Below are positions 10,501 through 16,932 of a DNA stretch of 53,834 nucleotides, in pieces (position 1 is the first letter of the stretch; each line of letters opens with the position of its first letter). The notes under the pieces are model-generated. The model was given only the letters and a program-made list of their open reading frames with translations. It was not told the origin of the DNA and searched no databases. The position numbers were made by a program, and so were the translations under genes. This stretch comes from an uncultured Clostridia bacterium (GTDB taxonomy: Bacteria > Bacillota > Clostridia > Oscillospirales > CAG-382): assembly GCA_944375955.1 (NCBI GenBank), contig CALWBE010000051.1, forward strand, positions 1-53,834, given 5' to 3'.

Positions 10501-10937
10501 CCGATGACATCGTAAATATCATTAATGGCAAATTCAATAAACAATATATCCGGAGGATTATCGCTTCCGAACTCACAGTCTTTCCATGCGCGGTAAGAAC
10601 CGAAATAGCTCCCGGTCGCGCCGATAGCGGCATTTACGTTAGTGATATTTTTATTGTATGACGTACCGGGACCGTAATTATCTATAAGCCACTGACCTAC
10701 AAGCGCACGCCATGATGTTTTAGATATATCTGAGGCGCCGGATCCCACAGTCACCGAACCTCCCAGATATGCGACCTTTATTTCAGTTTCGCTTTCATCG
10801 TTAAGAAGAAGCCAGAAATTCTGAAGTGATGATTCCGGCAAAGACCCATCAACCGCTAATGCCGACATCGGTATGCATGACAGGACAAGCATAACAGAAA
10901 TCAGAACTGAAATAAACTTTTTTGTTGCAGTTTTCAT
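4548..10937 (-). CDS. Giant secreted SGNH-hydrolase/repeat surface protein
   Basis: The protein has 2129 residues. Residues 1-28 form a signal peptide (basic start, hydrophobic core, ALA). Residues about 50-275 are an SGNH/GDSL hydrolase: GGSVT (Ser61), AIGATGS (104-110), FAIND (136-140) and DACHP (Asp250, His253). Two beta-rich domains follow (about 300-450 and 460-640). The rest is repetitive, with many short NIYGG/VNGG units typical of beta-solenoids (800-900, 1240-1340, 1630-1740) and List/InlB-type beta-grasp repeats ending in GWK or GWY ... AQW (about 1030-1100, 1410-1485, 1870-1957). Segment 904-1015 is clearly duplicated at 1763-1870. The C-terminus (about 1960-2129) is a separate globular domain. 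No LPXTG or SLH anchor is seen. A role in deacylating or binding a glycan is likely; the substrate is unknown. Confidence 0.85.
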   Translation of the reverse strand: MKTATKKFISVLISVMLVLSCIPMSALAVDGSLPESSLQNFWLLLNDESETEIKVAYLGGSVTVGSGASDISKTSWRALVGQWLIDNYGPGTSYNKNITNVNAAIGATGSYFGSYRAWKDCEFGSDNPPDILFIEFAINDIYDVIGGEKTAINYESIIRQAYKANPKINIITVFTMDNNIAYSVINKNGNEDSEYFAAQRAVAAHYGLPQIDVGKALIKVINDEYVAAGKTFSASDSSDASSIWRQYITDACHPGDAGYQIYANTITDYLEQQLGENTSHTAAAVSVDLESTPSYASAKGNDKNLKENGRYISFKDAGFTQADLHGWTLSTKAGESSLSSSNGKISTNLTGASFAFKFTGTAVGFFNFGKPSSGTINYTITSTADPEKQYEGSVSLVKNYNGGLPFPGELMTGLDNEEWLVECILQNGASGCDGNLYYIYIDGETDTISPAAAPETNLPPIVIDAEKFTAENSAVLGAIVEKDGLKGKIVTPDTSSGGSADVDNFNYNTYDTKITFPQNKFIGITYYLENNDAGKVQNIVMALNQLKNSEGAGSGWLTGTEHFPNEISIKAAPVVSDKWVTQYFDFTEFAEAAAEYYPGYFLYQARHYPFGQIPANTVTNGETHYLNSITYYTSMPYIYNADGTQSMINDGSQTAYVSANESTITVDGKVYNTYSTISEAVNALSPVGGTIKVKGEASWSDGTIDRKKITVEGLDDSAKLTNISIAVLRGDLELKNITMVGHNDEYWSYTSGHKLILGEGFSVENAVRPAASSAASGKPNIVDVYSGKLLDFAAAGGYGSTFTITGDTIYNIYGGKVSGIAGISRNGAGSGVQTVNGDIYYNIYGGEISGSLASSTTSAVLNGNLWYIVNGGTFASGSSIDFGNRQAFTATEARNLTINGSQIIIINNKEINESGGSISNLSLGKNLNSGIYNSDCKKFVIINNSELSSDTGASIASACMADYQLLVNGGKATPKFDSSNQLIGFDLVPDEEGSTPYLGDEMIMINENGFYTIEPEAGVTKNINFKSADSIDIIFSDGADNTVNMVAKQNSAFSMPSCTFTKDGYYFTGWKTDGDEKIYIPGDVYPLGMTGVTFVAQWRSQDELDKVYVDSSVSVSGTGLIKSSPVKSIDEAIKVGGESRDFTIVFLNEYIGPGYTNMQAHTGMITFSSEDDGLLVLESQYLKPNGPSKFENIRLKVPGGNTHISVNANDIIIGEGIEFLPADDGKVYYPAIHAGKENNNTPYHYIEIDGGIVRRIYAGSFYNTSATEPDISEGAKVTVNGGEVQSLQFGPDGYSGHNGPVTWTNSPSLVLNGGKVSGITKGSCTVVYDAPVQIVVNNGLEVPDVSGLGTPEAGIITVISDAGGYVDATETSGVFEIITDSETLYINGELTEKTPGNLYTLNTPGTYYIGYSLCSFSFESGASDASGEAPSISPVISGTNIELPANKFTRSGYTFAGWYNGSSLYDENQTITASGESMSFRAMWKNTLDNRSFVSEDGYADADNDGMEDVIANNTFAKGMDEITSSEGGTLYVEGNVTGSIDGNTFYETNNSSRGAVLVRGINDNISENSISVLSTVKNFSKGDITFDYITLNAPSDEFFLSVSDGYTMTFGENIAVKANGTRNIYVGGPWTSTGGKYVFNGGVFSYVTSGGSYDSGATITGDVESIFNDGVFNEVFGGARNGNGAATASKHVLNGNVFYTFNGGTYNNNIYLGSLMLDKVLGNIIFTVNGGNFEGRSIISGHRKNTEAITDITPYVCGGDNVVIVNNKNIDADDNISSLTLGKSGSGINVGGDEIYIINNYELNTGVSIAEGSAADYKIRVSGGSAKPVYAQGTAGARLGFELTSDIEGLMPYANGVKLEKNSDGLYDLTANTSADGYIDITFEGEGYLVSIGRNPVTVADDYTVTVEQEGIVDFTAYPSPEKAGGLFLGWYYDDDTAVEDGSMLTAGTKITAKYYDFSTDVESGNFDFGVLGAQVRLSDSADLRFVNKFTSDVRNALIAIDEAVVPDDSSDTGVGYGFVVLPSDLLTGDLTKDTQDAGIVPAVKIFNETDSEIMYTVCITGIVSQNYSRDYTVVPYITYLDAQGIQHTVYGEQYAANLAEIAGLALDNESESLTPEQIQWLTEIAGR

Positions 10938-10997
10938 GTTTCTTTCCTTCCTTAAAATAAGTTGAAAATATACCCGCTAAAGTATATTTACAAATTT

Positions 10998-11026
10998 ATT
11001 ATAGATTACTTTAAATTTATAGTCAA
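10998..11026 (-). promoter_or_regulatory. Promoter of the giant secreted protein gene
   Basis: On the minus strand, TTGACT (11021-11026) and TATAAT (10998-11003) are separated by 17 bases, a near-consensus housekeeping promoter. A long untranslated leader of about 50 bases and a GGAAGGAAAG ribosome site precede the ATG at 10937. Confidence 0.85.
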
Positions 11027-11203
11027 GTATTATTCTGTTATTATTTGAGAAAATTTAACAAATTTAAATAGTTTTAAAGTAAATTTTTGTCGAAAATGCA
11101 TTTTGAAGATTCGTTTGCATACATACGTACATATAAAACCTTCAATGACCTTTTATTTTATAAATGAATAAAATTATAATACGAGAGGAGGTGCAATAAA
11201 AAA

Positions 11204-11827
11204 ATGATCTCGCCATTTAAGGGTAATTTCAGAGTCACAAGTCCGAGAGGATACCGCACCATAGGGAATATTTCGGAATATCACGGCGGCATTGATATGG
11301 TAGGGCTTGATGACACGACGGTTTTAGCTGTCGCAGAAGGAACTGTTTACACCTTATATGAAAAAGACGGTTTTGGATATTATGTAAGGCAGCAGCTTTC
11401 GGACGGAAGAAGAATATATTACGGTCACATGAAAAGTTTTCTCATAACCGGAGGAAGCAGCGTAACACCGGGCACACCTCTCGGAATTATGGGAGCGACG
11501 GGAAAAGTTACCGGTCCCCATCTTCATCTTGAGCTGAGACCTGCAGGATATTCATCGGACAGCCTCGATATATCAGGCTATACCGGGATACCGAACGTCG
11601 AAGGCGTTTATGTATCCGAAACCGAAATAGGAGGAGCTGTGAACAAAAACCTTTACAGTTATGATGACACAGTCGAAGCGCTGATAAAATGCGGCATAAT
11701 AACTCTTGAGAACATGGTTAACTGGGAACTGATGCTGTCAGGCAGGGCTGAACTGAAAACCGAATTTGTTCGAACGGTATTTGACAGGTGCTGTGCAAAA
11801 ATAACCCAGCTTGAAAGCAAGAAATAA
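11204..11827 (+). CDS. M23-family peptidase (LytM-like), no signal peptide
   Basis: The protein has 207 residues and starts at an ATG after a GAGAGGAGG ribosome site. The M23 zinc and catalytic motifs are complete: HGGID (His27, Asp31), YYGH (His75) and HLHLE (His106, His108). Enzymes of this family cut peptide cross-bridges in peptidoglycan. There is no signal peptide or membrane segment, and the catalytic domain begins almost at residue 1, as in phage endolysins and sporulation-type proteins. Residues about 150-207 form a small helical C-terminal part of unknown role. How the enzyme reaches its wall substrate is unclear. Confidence 0.88.
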   Translation: MISPFKGNFRVTSPRGYRTIGNISEYHGGIDMVGLDDTTVLAVAEGTVYTLYEKDGFGYYVRQQLSDGRRIYYGHMKSFLITGGSSVTPGTPLGIMGATGKVTGPHLHLELRPAGYSSDSLDISGYTGIPNVEGVYVSETEIGGAVNKNLYSYDDTVEALIKCGIITLENMVNWELMLSGRAELKTEFVRTVFDRCCAKITQLESKK

Positions 11828-11831
11828 ATAT

Positions 11832-11858
11832 AAAAGGAGGGGTAATATCCCTCCTTTT
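11832..11858. terminator. Bidirectional terminator
   Basis: AAAAGGAGGG and CCCTCCTTTT form a perfect 10-bp stem with a 7-base loop, followed by a T-rich run. It sits between the converging M23 and DUF3810 genes. Confidence 0.85.
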
Positions 11859-11861
11859 CTC

Positions 11862-13124
11862 TTATTCTATTCCGAAATATGCCGCGGCAAGTTCTATCAT
11901 CATGTCATAGCTTTTGGTTCCGTCCGAATCCCCTCTGAGCTTTATCGAGGTATCATTTACAACTTCCATAACTACCGATGCCGTCGAATTTGAATAGGGC
12001 GCAAAGAAATCGCTGAACGCAAATATTTCTTCCAAAAGCCGTATATCGCAGAGTGCGGCGGCGGAATAAAACAGTTCCTCGTCGGTTTGATAAAGAGCAT
12101 CGGCAAGATAATCGAAAAGTTCGGTGAGGGCACAATACCTTAAATAGTTATCGTCGCTTTCGTACATTATGAGAAAAGCTACGAAATTTGCCTCATCCTC
12201 CCTTGCTATACCTCGCTGATGAGCCATTTCATGCGCTTCGCTGAAAGCTATTACATAATCCGGATAATTTGTGTTTATATTTACTTCCCCGGTATATGGT
12301 ATATAAATTCCCGAAATATGAGTATATGTCATTATGGGAGATATCGCAAGCCTTTTGGCAGTCGAGTTGAAACGATTAAGAAAATCGTATTTTTCATAAG
12401 CCCTCTCATAACAGTTGTTTAACACTGCGTTAAGTTTATTATAGGAATACGGAAGACACGACGCTCCGTCAGGCGTATGGCGTATATCCCCCGAATCAAG
12501 GCATTCGGAAATCTCGTCCTCTACAAGAACTATACATTCATAAAGCTGCTGTGCCGTAAGCGGTTTTCTGTCAAGTCCCAGATTGTCTTCAAGATCATAT
12601 CTGAAACCGCATGAAGCAAAACTGAAATTATAAAGCGAATATGCCGTCAGAAGCACGCAGACAATAACTCTGTTTGACCATATCTCAAATCTTTTTTCAT
12701 TTTCGACATTTTTTACAGCTTCGTATATACTTCGGATAATTGAATACACAACATATACAATAAATGAAAAAGTCAAAGTCTCCGCCAATGAAAAAGGGAA
12801 TATTCCGGTAATTTTTGCAAGCACCATTCTTATAAATCCGCCGACGGTTCTGCTGTAAAGTTCGGCAAAATCCGGACTTATTAAAAATATAAGAGAAAGT
12901 ATAAGAGATATCCCTGCCACAATACCTGTTATCACAACAGCGCGGCTTCCTAAAAGCATGCGGATCGGTTTTTCCTCTGTGTTTTCTTCCCCTGATACTC
13001 CGTCACTTTTTTCCGTTTCGCCTTCTTCCTCATACGTGCCATCCGCATCAAGCATTTCATTATTTTCGCAAGAGCCTTCCGGCGCAGCGTTTTTTTTACG
13101 CCTAAAAAATTTTTTAAAAATCAT
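11862..13124 (-). CDS. DUF3810-family membrane zinc metalloprotease
   Basis: I place the start at the ATG at 13124, which has GGAG 7 bases upstream and begins 4 bases after the PBP stop; a longer reading from 13184 would overlap that gene by over 50 bases. The 420-residue protein has an acidic cytoplasmic N-terminal stretch, three hydrophobic segments (about 60-82, 113-135, 152-172), and an extracytoplasmic domain with HEMAH (His298, Glu299, His302) followed by REDEANFVA. That matches the HExxH zinc-protease signature of DUF3810 proteins. It is cotranscribed with a PBP2-type transpeptidase, which suggests an envelope or cell-wall role. Substrate unknown. Confidence 0.85.
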   Translation of the reverse strand: MIFKKFFRRKKNAAPEGSCENNEMLDADGTYEEEGETEKSDGVSGEENTEEKPIRMLLGSRAVVITGIVAGISLILSLIFLISPDFAELYSRTVGGFIRMVLAKITGIFPFSLAETLTFSFIVYVVYSIIRSIYEAVKNVENEKRFEIWSNRVIVCVLLTAYSLYNFSFASCGFRYDLEDNLGLDRKPLTAQQLYECIVLVEDEISECLDSGDIRHTPDGASCLPYSYNKLNAVLNNCYERAYEKYDFLNRFNSTAKRLAISPIMTYTHISGIYIPYTGEVNINTNYPDYVIAFSEAHEMAHQRGIAREDEANFVAFLIMYESDDNYLRYCALTELFDYLADALYQTDEELFYSAAALCDIRLLEEIFAFSDFFAPYSNSTASVVMEVVNDTSIKLRGDSDGTKSYDMMIELAAAYFGIE

Positions 13125-13128
13125 ATTT

Positions 13129-15192
13129 TTACTCCGAGAATTCATCAATGTTTTCGAAATAATAATCAAATACGCTTTTTGCAACAGTTGCAGCCGTATA
13201 GCTGTGTTCTCCGGCTTCTATAACGACAGAAACAGCTATCTGTGGCTCATCATACGGAGCAAATCCGGCAAATATCGCATTATCTGTGCCGGTTCCCCTC
13301 TGGGCCGTACCGGTTTTTCCTCCTACCGGATATTCATATCCTGCAAATACCGACGCCGCCGTTCCATCTTCAACAACCGATTTCAAACCTTGCTTAATAA
13401 GCTCAAGATTTTCTTCAGATATATCTACCTTCTCAATTATTTCAGGCTCTGTTTCAAATACAGTCTCTCCTGTATAGAAATCATTTACCGATTTAAGTAT
13501 ATGCGTTTTATATCTCGTCCCGCCGTTTACTACCGTCGAGAAAAACGACGCAAGCTGAACAGGCGTGAAAAGATTGTCCGACTGACCTATCGCTGACTGT
13601 ATAAGATCTCCCGGCTGCCATATCTGTCCTATACTCGCACGGTATTCGGGACCCGCAAGTATTCCCTGAGCTTCCCCTGTCTCAATACCTGTCAGTTCTC
13701 CAAGGCCCAGGCTTCGGGCATAGCTGTTGAGATTTTCGGTACCTAAAAGCCTGCCTACCTCAAAAAAGAAATAGTTGCATGAATTTGTTATAGCTTCTAC
13801 TACGTTCTGCCAGCCGTGCGCTATGCCGTACATGTCATAATACCAGCAGTGAGGCTGATAATCTTCATATTCCTTATAAACTCCGCTGTCATATATCCGC
13901 GTTTCTCCGTCAATTATACCCTTTGATAGTGCGGCCGCAGCTGTAGCTATTTTAAATGTCGAACCGGGCGGATAAATTCCGTATGTCGCACGGTTTAAAA
14001 GAGGTCTGCTTTCATCGGCAAGCATATCCGAAATTGTATTTTGATAATTATTTTGATCATATGTCGGATAGCTTGCGGATACAAGAACTTCTCCGGTATT
14101 GCAGCCTGTCACTACCACCGCGCCCGAACAGCGTGTCGGATCGCCTTCATTTATATTGCGGTTATTGATCTCAGTTATAATTTCCGCAAGAGCATCCTCA
14201 GCCGCCTTCTGCATTCCGGCGCTCAGTGTCAGTGTTACCGTATTTCCATACGAAGGAGGCGACGTTTCGGAAATCTCCTCGCTTAATATTTCCTCTCCGT
14301 CAGCAGTATATTCAACGGTTTTAAAACCTGCTGTTCCATGAAGATATTCCTCAAAGGCAAGTTCGGCTCCGTCCTTTCCGACCGTCTCATCCATTGAATA
14401 TCCGAGCTCTTCATATTTCTCCACTTCTTCCGGAAATATAGGTCCTGTTCTTCCAAGTATATGCGCCGCAAGGCTTCCCCCAGGATAAAACCGCGAGTTT
14501 TCGACTGCAACTTCTACTCCGGGCAGATCGTGCAGTATTTCCGAAATTGCGGATATAAGTATAATATCTGCGTTTTCAACAATAACATACGGAGTATAAA
14601 CAGAAAAATCAGATGCTTCCATGGCATATCTTAGTCCGACGACTCTGCGTATCTCGCTTTCATCCGCCGTATCCGCTATTGTATCGTCTATTTCATAACG
14701 GGTATACGCCTTTTCATAAAGACCTGTCCCGTAAATATCATCTTCACTGAGTTCTGCCGCGCGCAGAAAAACTTCAAGATATTGTTTGCCCTCTGTATCC
14801 TCCGGCATTGTAAATTCATACGGAGCAATATCTCCGACAGGCATAATATCGGATATTAAAACATTGTTTTTATCAAAAAAACGAAGCAGTGAAAGCAATA
14901 TTTCATTTTCCTCACCGTAAGGAAGCAGAGAACGATTCAGCCTTATATTGCTTGTCCCTCGATTGGCCACAAGCTTTACCCCATTGCGATCTACTATTTC
15001 TCCGCGGGTTGCTTCCACAAGGACAGTCTTTACATTTTTAGGAGCGGCAATCTGTTTGTAATATGCACTGTTTGCGATTTGAAGAGACAAAAGGCGTCCT
15101 ATAAACGCTATTATTACAGCCAAAAAAATCGCAAGAATTATTATTACTCTTATGCGGGAAGTTCCTCCCTCGCCGTAGCTGCGGAGCTTTAT
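13129..15192 (-). CDS. Penicillin-binding protein 2-type transpeptidase; probable ATA start
   Basis: Class B PBP. Counting from a TTG at 15123, the motifs are STFK (Ser388-Lys391), SCN (448-450) and KTGT (603-606), after a PBP dimer domain with EATRGEIVDRNG. From that TTG the protein would have 664 residues but only a partial transmembrane helix and no ribosome site. Upstream in frame the reading continues 23 codons to ATA at 15190-15192, with AAAGGAG 9 bases before it; this adds a short basic tail and completes the helix (RVIIILAIFLAVIIAFIG), as expected for PBP2. No ATG, GTG or other TTG lies in between. It forms peptide cross-links in peptidoglycan and is followed by the DUF3810 protease gene. 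Confidence 0.9.
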   Translation of the reverse strand: MKLRSYGEGGTSRIRVIIILAIFLAVIIAFIGRLLSLQIANSAYYKQIAAPKNVKTVLVEATRGEIVDRNGVKLVANRGTSNIRLNRSLLPYGEENEILLSLLRFFDKNNVLISDIMPVGDIAPYEFTMPEDTEGKQYLEVFLRAAELSEDDIYGTGLYEKAYTRYEIDDTIADTADESEIRRVVGLRYAMEASDFSVYTPYVIVENADIILISAISEILHDLPGVEVAVENSRFYPGGSLAAHILGRTGPIFPEEVEKYEELGYSMDETVGKDGAELAFEEYLHGTAGFKTVEYTADGEEILSEEISETSPPSYGNTVTLTLSAGMQKAAEDALAEIITEINNRNINEGDPTRCSGAVVVTGCNTGEVLVSASYPTYDQNNYQNTISDMLADESRPLLNRATYGIYPPGSTFKIATAAAALSKGIIDGETRIYDSGVYKEYEDYQPHCWYYDMYGIAHGWQNVVEAITNSCNYFFFEVGRLLGTENLNSYARSLGLGELTGIETGEAQGILAGPEYRASIGQIWQPGDLIQSAIGQSDNLFTPVQLASFFSTVVNGGTRYKTHILKSVNDFYTGETVFETEPEIIEKVDISEENLELIKQGLKSVVEDGTAASVFAGYEYPVGGKTGTAQRGTGTDNAIFAGFAPYDEPQIAVSVVIEAGEHSYTAATVAKSVFDYYFENIDEFSE

Positions 15193-15317
15193 GGCGCGTC
15201 ACTCCTTTCAGTAAAATCTGTATTTATAATAATTATATTACCAAAAACATATAAAATCAATTATAATATGTGAACAAGTTTTTATTAATAACAATATTGA
15301 CCGCATAATAACCGCAT

Positions 15318-15339
15318 AATAATTTTAATTAAAATTATT
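15318..15339. promoter_or_regulatory. 22-bp perfect palindrome, candidate operator
   Basis: The core AATTTTAATTAAAATT (15321-15336) extends by three matching bases on each side to a 22-bp perfect palindrome. It ends 8 bases before the -35 box of the next operon. A direct repeat CCGCATAATAA lies just before it (15301-15322). The position suits a transcription-factor site. Confidence 0.55.
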
Positions 15340-15347
15340 TATTTCTA

Positions 15348-15376
15348 TTTACTTTTTTCCCTGCTCGGTTTATAAT
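15348..15376 (+). promoter_or_regulatory. Promoter of the beta-helix/heparinase operon
   Basis: TTTACT (15348-15353) and TATAAT (15371-15376) are separated by 17 bases. The transcript would have a leader of about 70 bases before the AAAGGAGG ribosome site of the 15457 gene. Confidence 0.8.
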
Positions 15377-15456
15377 TCACATAAGGAAAAAATATCCTTG
15401 GCAAACATAAGCGTTCTTTTATAAAAAGGGATCTACCTTAAAAAGGAGGAAACTTA

Positions 15457-16908
15457 ATGTATACCGAAAAGCTTACACCGGCAGCTGTCAATGCCGAAAA
15501 AAATATTGACACGCTCAACTCAAAAAATATAACCGACTATACTCTTTATGAAGACGGAATAGAAAATATTGCGTCAAAAATGAAAGATGATATTGTAAAT
15601 GCAGAAAGTGATTTTGATCCTTCGCTTCCCACATTCTATGTGTCGGAAAGGGGAGATGACAGCCGCGACGGCAAAAGTCCAGAGACCGCATGGAAAACTC
15701 TTGACAAGATAAATTCCGCCGACGCGACTCCGGAACACTGCAATATTCTCTTTGAACGCGGAGGCATATGGAGAGGCTTTATTGCTCCTCCTCATGACTA
15801 CATAACCTATTCTGCATACGGAGCCGGAAAAAAGCCGTGCATATACGGTTCTTTAAGGAATTATGCTGATCCGTCACTGTGGGAGAAAACCGAGTATAAT
15901 AATGTATGGCGCACGGCGGCATGCGGAAAAAACTGCGGACTTGTAGCAATAAATCACAGCGATGAATACGGCCGCTATGATGAAATAATGGGAATACGTG
16001 CGGTTGTCGGAGTAAACGGATTCACAGGTGCGGGTGATCTGTGCAGAAATTATCAGTTCTGGTCGAATATAAATGAGCCTGAGCTTTATCTTTACTGTAC
16101 TTTCGGAAACCCGGGTGAAGTATTCGACTCGATAGAGATCGGCGAAAGATGCAATATTTTCAGAAACGGCAACCATATAAAAGTTGATAATATATGTGTA
16201 AAATTCACCGGAGCTCACGGCGTGGGTATAGGAGGATGCACTGATTATACCGTTCAGAACTGCATATTCGCATATATAGGAGGCTCGATTCTTATAGGAC
16301 ACGGCGGCGGCAATGTCACAGGGTACGGCAATGCCGTTCAGGTATACGGCGGCTGCGACGGCTATTATGTAAACGGAAACTGGATATATCAGATTTATGA
16401 TACCGCTATAACCCATCAGTACAGCGGGACACGGTCAGATATACCTAACCATATGAAGGATGTCGAATATATCGGAAATCTGTGCGAATATTGCCACTGG
16501 TCAATTGAATACTACAATCCGGCAAGCATAACCGCTCCCGACACTCCGAGAAGCGTAAAAAACGTCAATGTTTCGCACAATGTGTTACGTTATGGATGCT
16601 ATGGCTGGGGAAGTGTCGGCAGAGAAGAGCGCGGAGCTCTTTTCAACAGCTTTGAGATGACTCCCAACACCGAAAATTTCCGGGCACATTCAAACATACT
16701 TGACAGAAGCCGCGGAAATCTTGTGCGCCTTTGCAAGGGCGGAGACGAAAAACTTGTTTCATCAGGAAATACATTCATTCAAAAAGAAGGCCGGTCATTT
16801 GGCTTCTGTTATGGAAAAACCTATGCGTTTTCCGCAGAAAACGCCGCTTCATATGCTGAAAAACTGTTTCATGACAAAACGGCAAGAATTATAATATCCG
16901 AAGCTTAA
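15457..16908 (+). CDS. Cytoplasmic right-handed beta-helix protein
   Basis: The protein has 483 residues and no signal peptide or membrane helix. From about residue 59 (TFYVSERGDDSRDGKSPETAWKT) it has the layout of pectate-lyase-like beta-helix proteins, with many N-rich turns. It is a clear paralogue of residues 566-980 of the SLH protein encoded at 34963-37905: both have FERGGI(W/Y)RG, NYADxSLW, SIEIG and a matching QIYDTA(I/V)THQ (here 312-321). The N-terminal helix is also shared. It leads an operon with a heparinase II/III-like lyase. A role in cutting or binding an intracellular oligosaccharide is inferred; the catalytic residues are not evident. Confidence 0.8.
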   Translation: MYTEKLTPAAVNAEKNIDTLNSKNITDYTLYEDGIENIASKMKDDIVNAESDFDPSLPTFYVSERGDDSRDGKSPETAWKTLDKINSADATPEHCNILFERGGIWRGFIAPPHDYITYSAYGAGKKPCIYGSLRNYADPSLWEKTEYNNVWRTAACGKNCGLVAINHSDEYGRYDEIMGIRAVVGVNGFTGAGDLCRNYQFWSNINEPELYLYCTFGNPGEVFDSIEIGERCNIFRNGNHIKVDNICVKFTGAHGVGIGGCTDYTVQNCIFAYIGGSILIGHGGGNVTGYGNAVQVYGGCDGYYVNGNWIYQIYDTAITHQYSGTRSDIPNHMKDVEYIGNLCEYCHWSIEYYNPASITAPDTPRSVKNVNVSHNVLRYGCYGWGSVGREERGALFNSFEMTPNTENFRAHSNILDRSRGNLVRLCKGGDEKLVSSGNTFIQKEGRSFGFCYGKTYAFSAENAASYAEKLFHDKTARIIISEA

Positions 16909-16932
16909 AAAATAACAGGAGGTGATTGTTAA

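Noticed and set aside
10098..10661. Plus-strand open frame opposite the giant secreted protein
   Set aside because: Antisense to the SGNH domain, without ribosome site or family signature.
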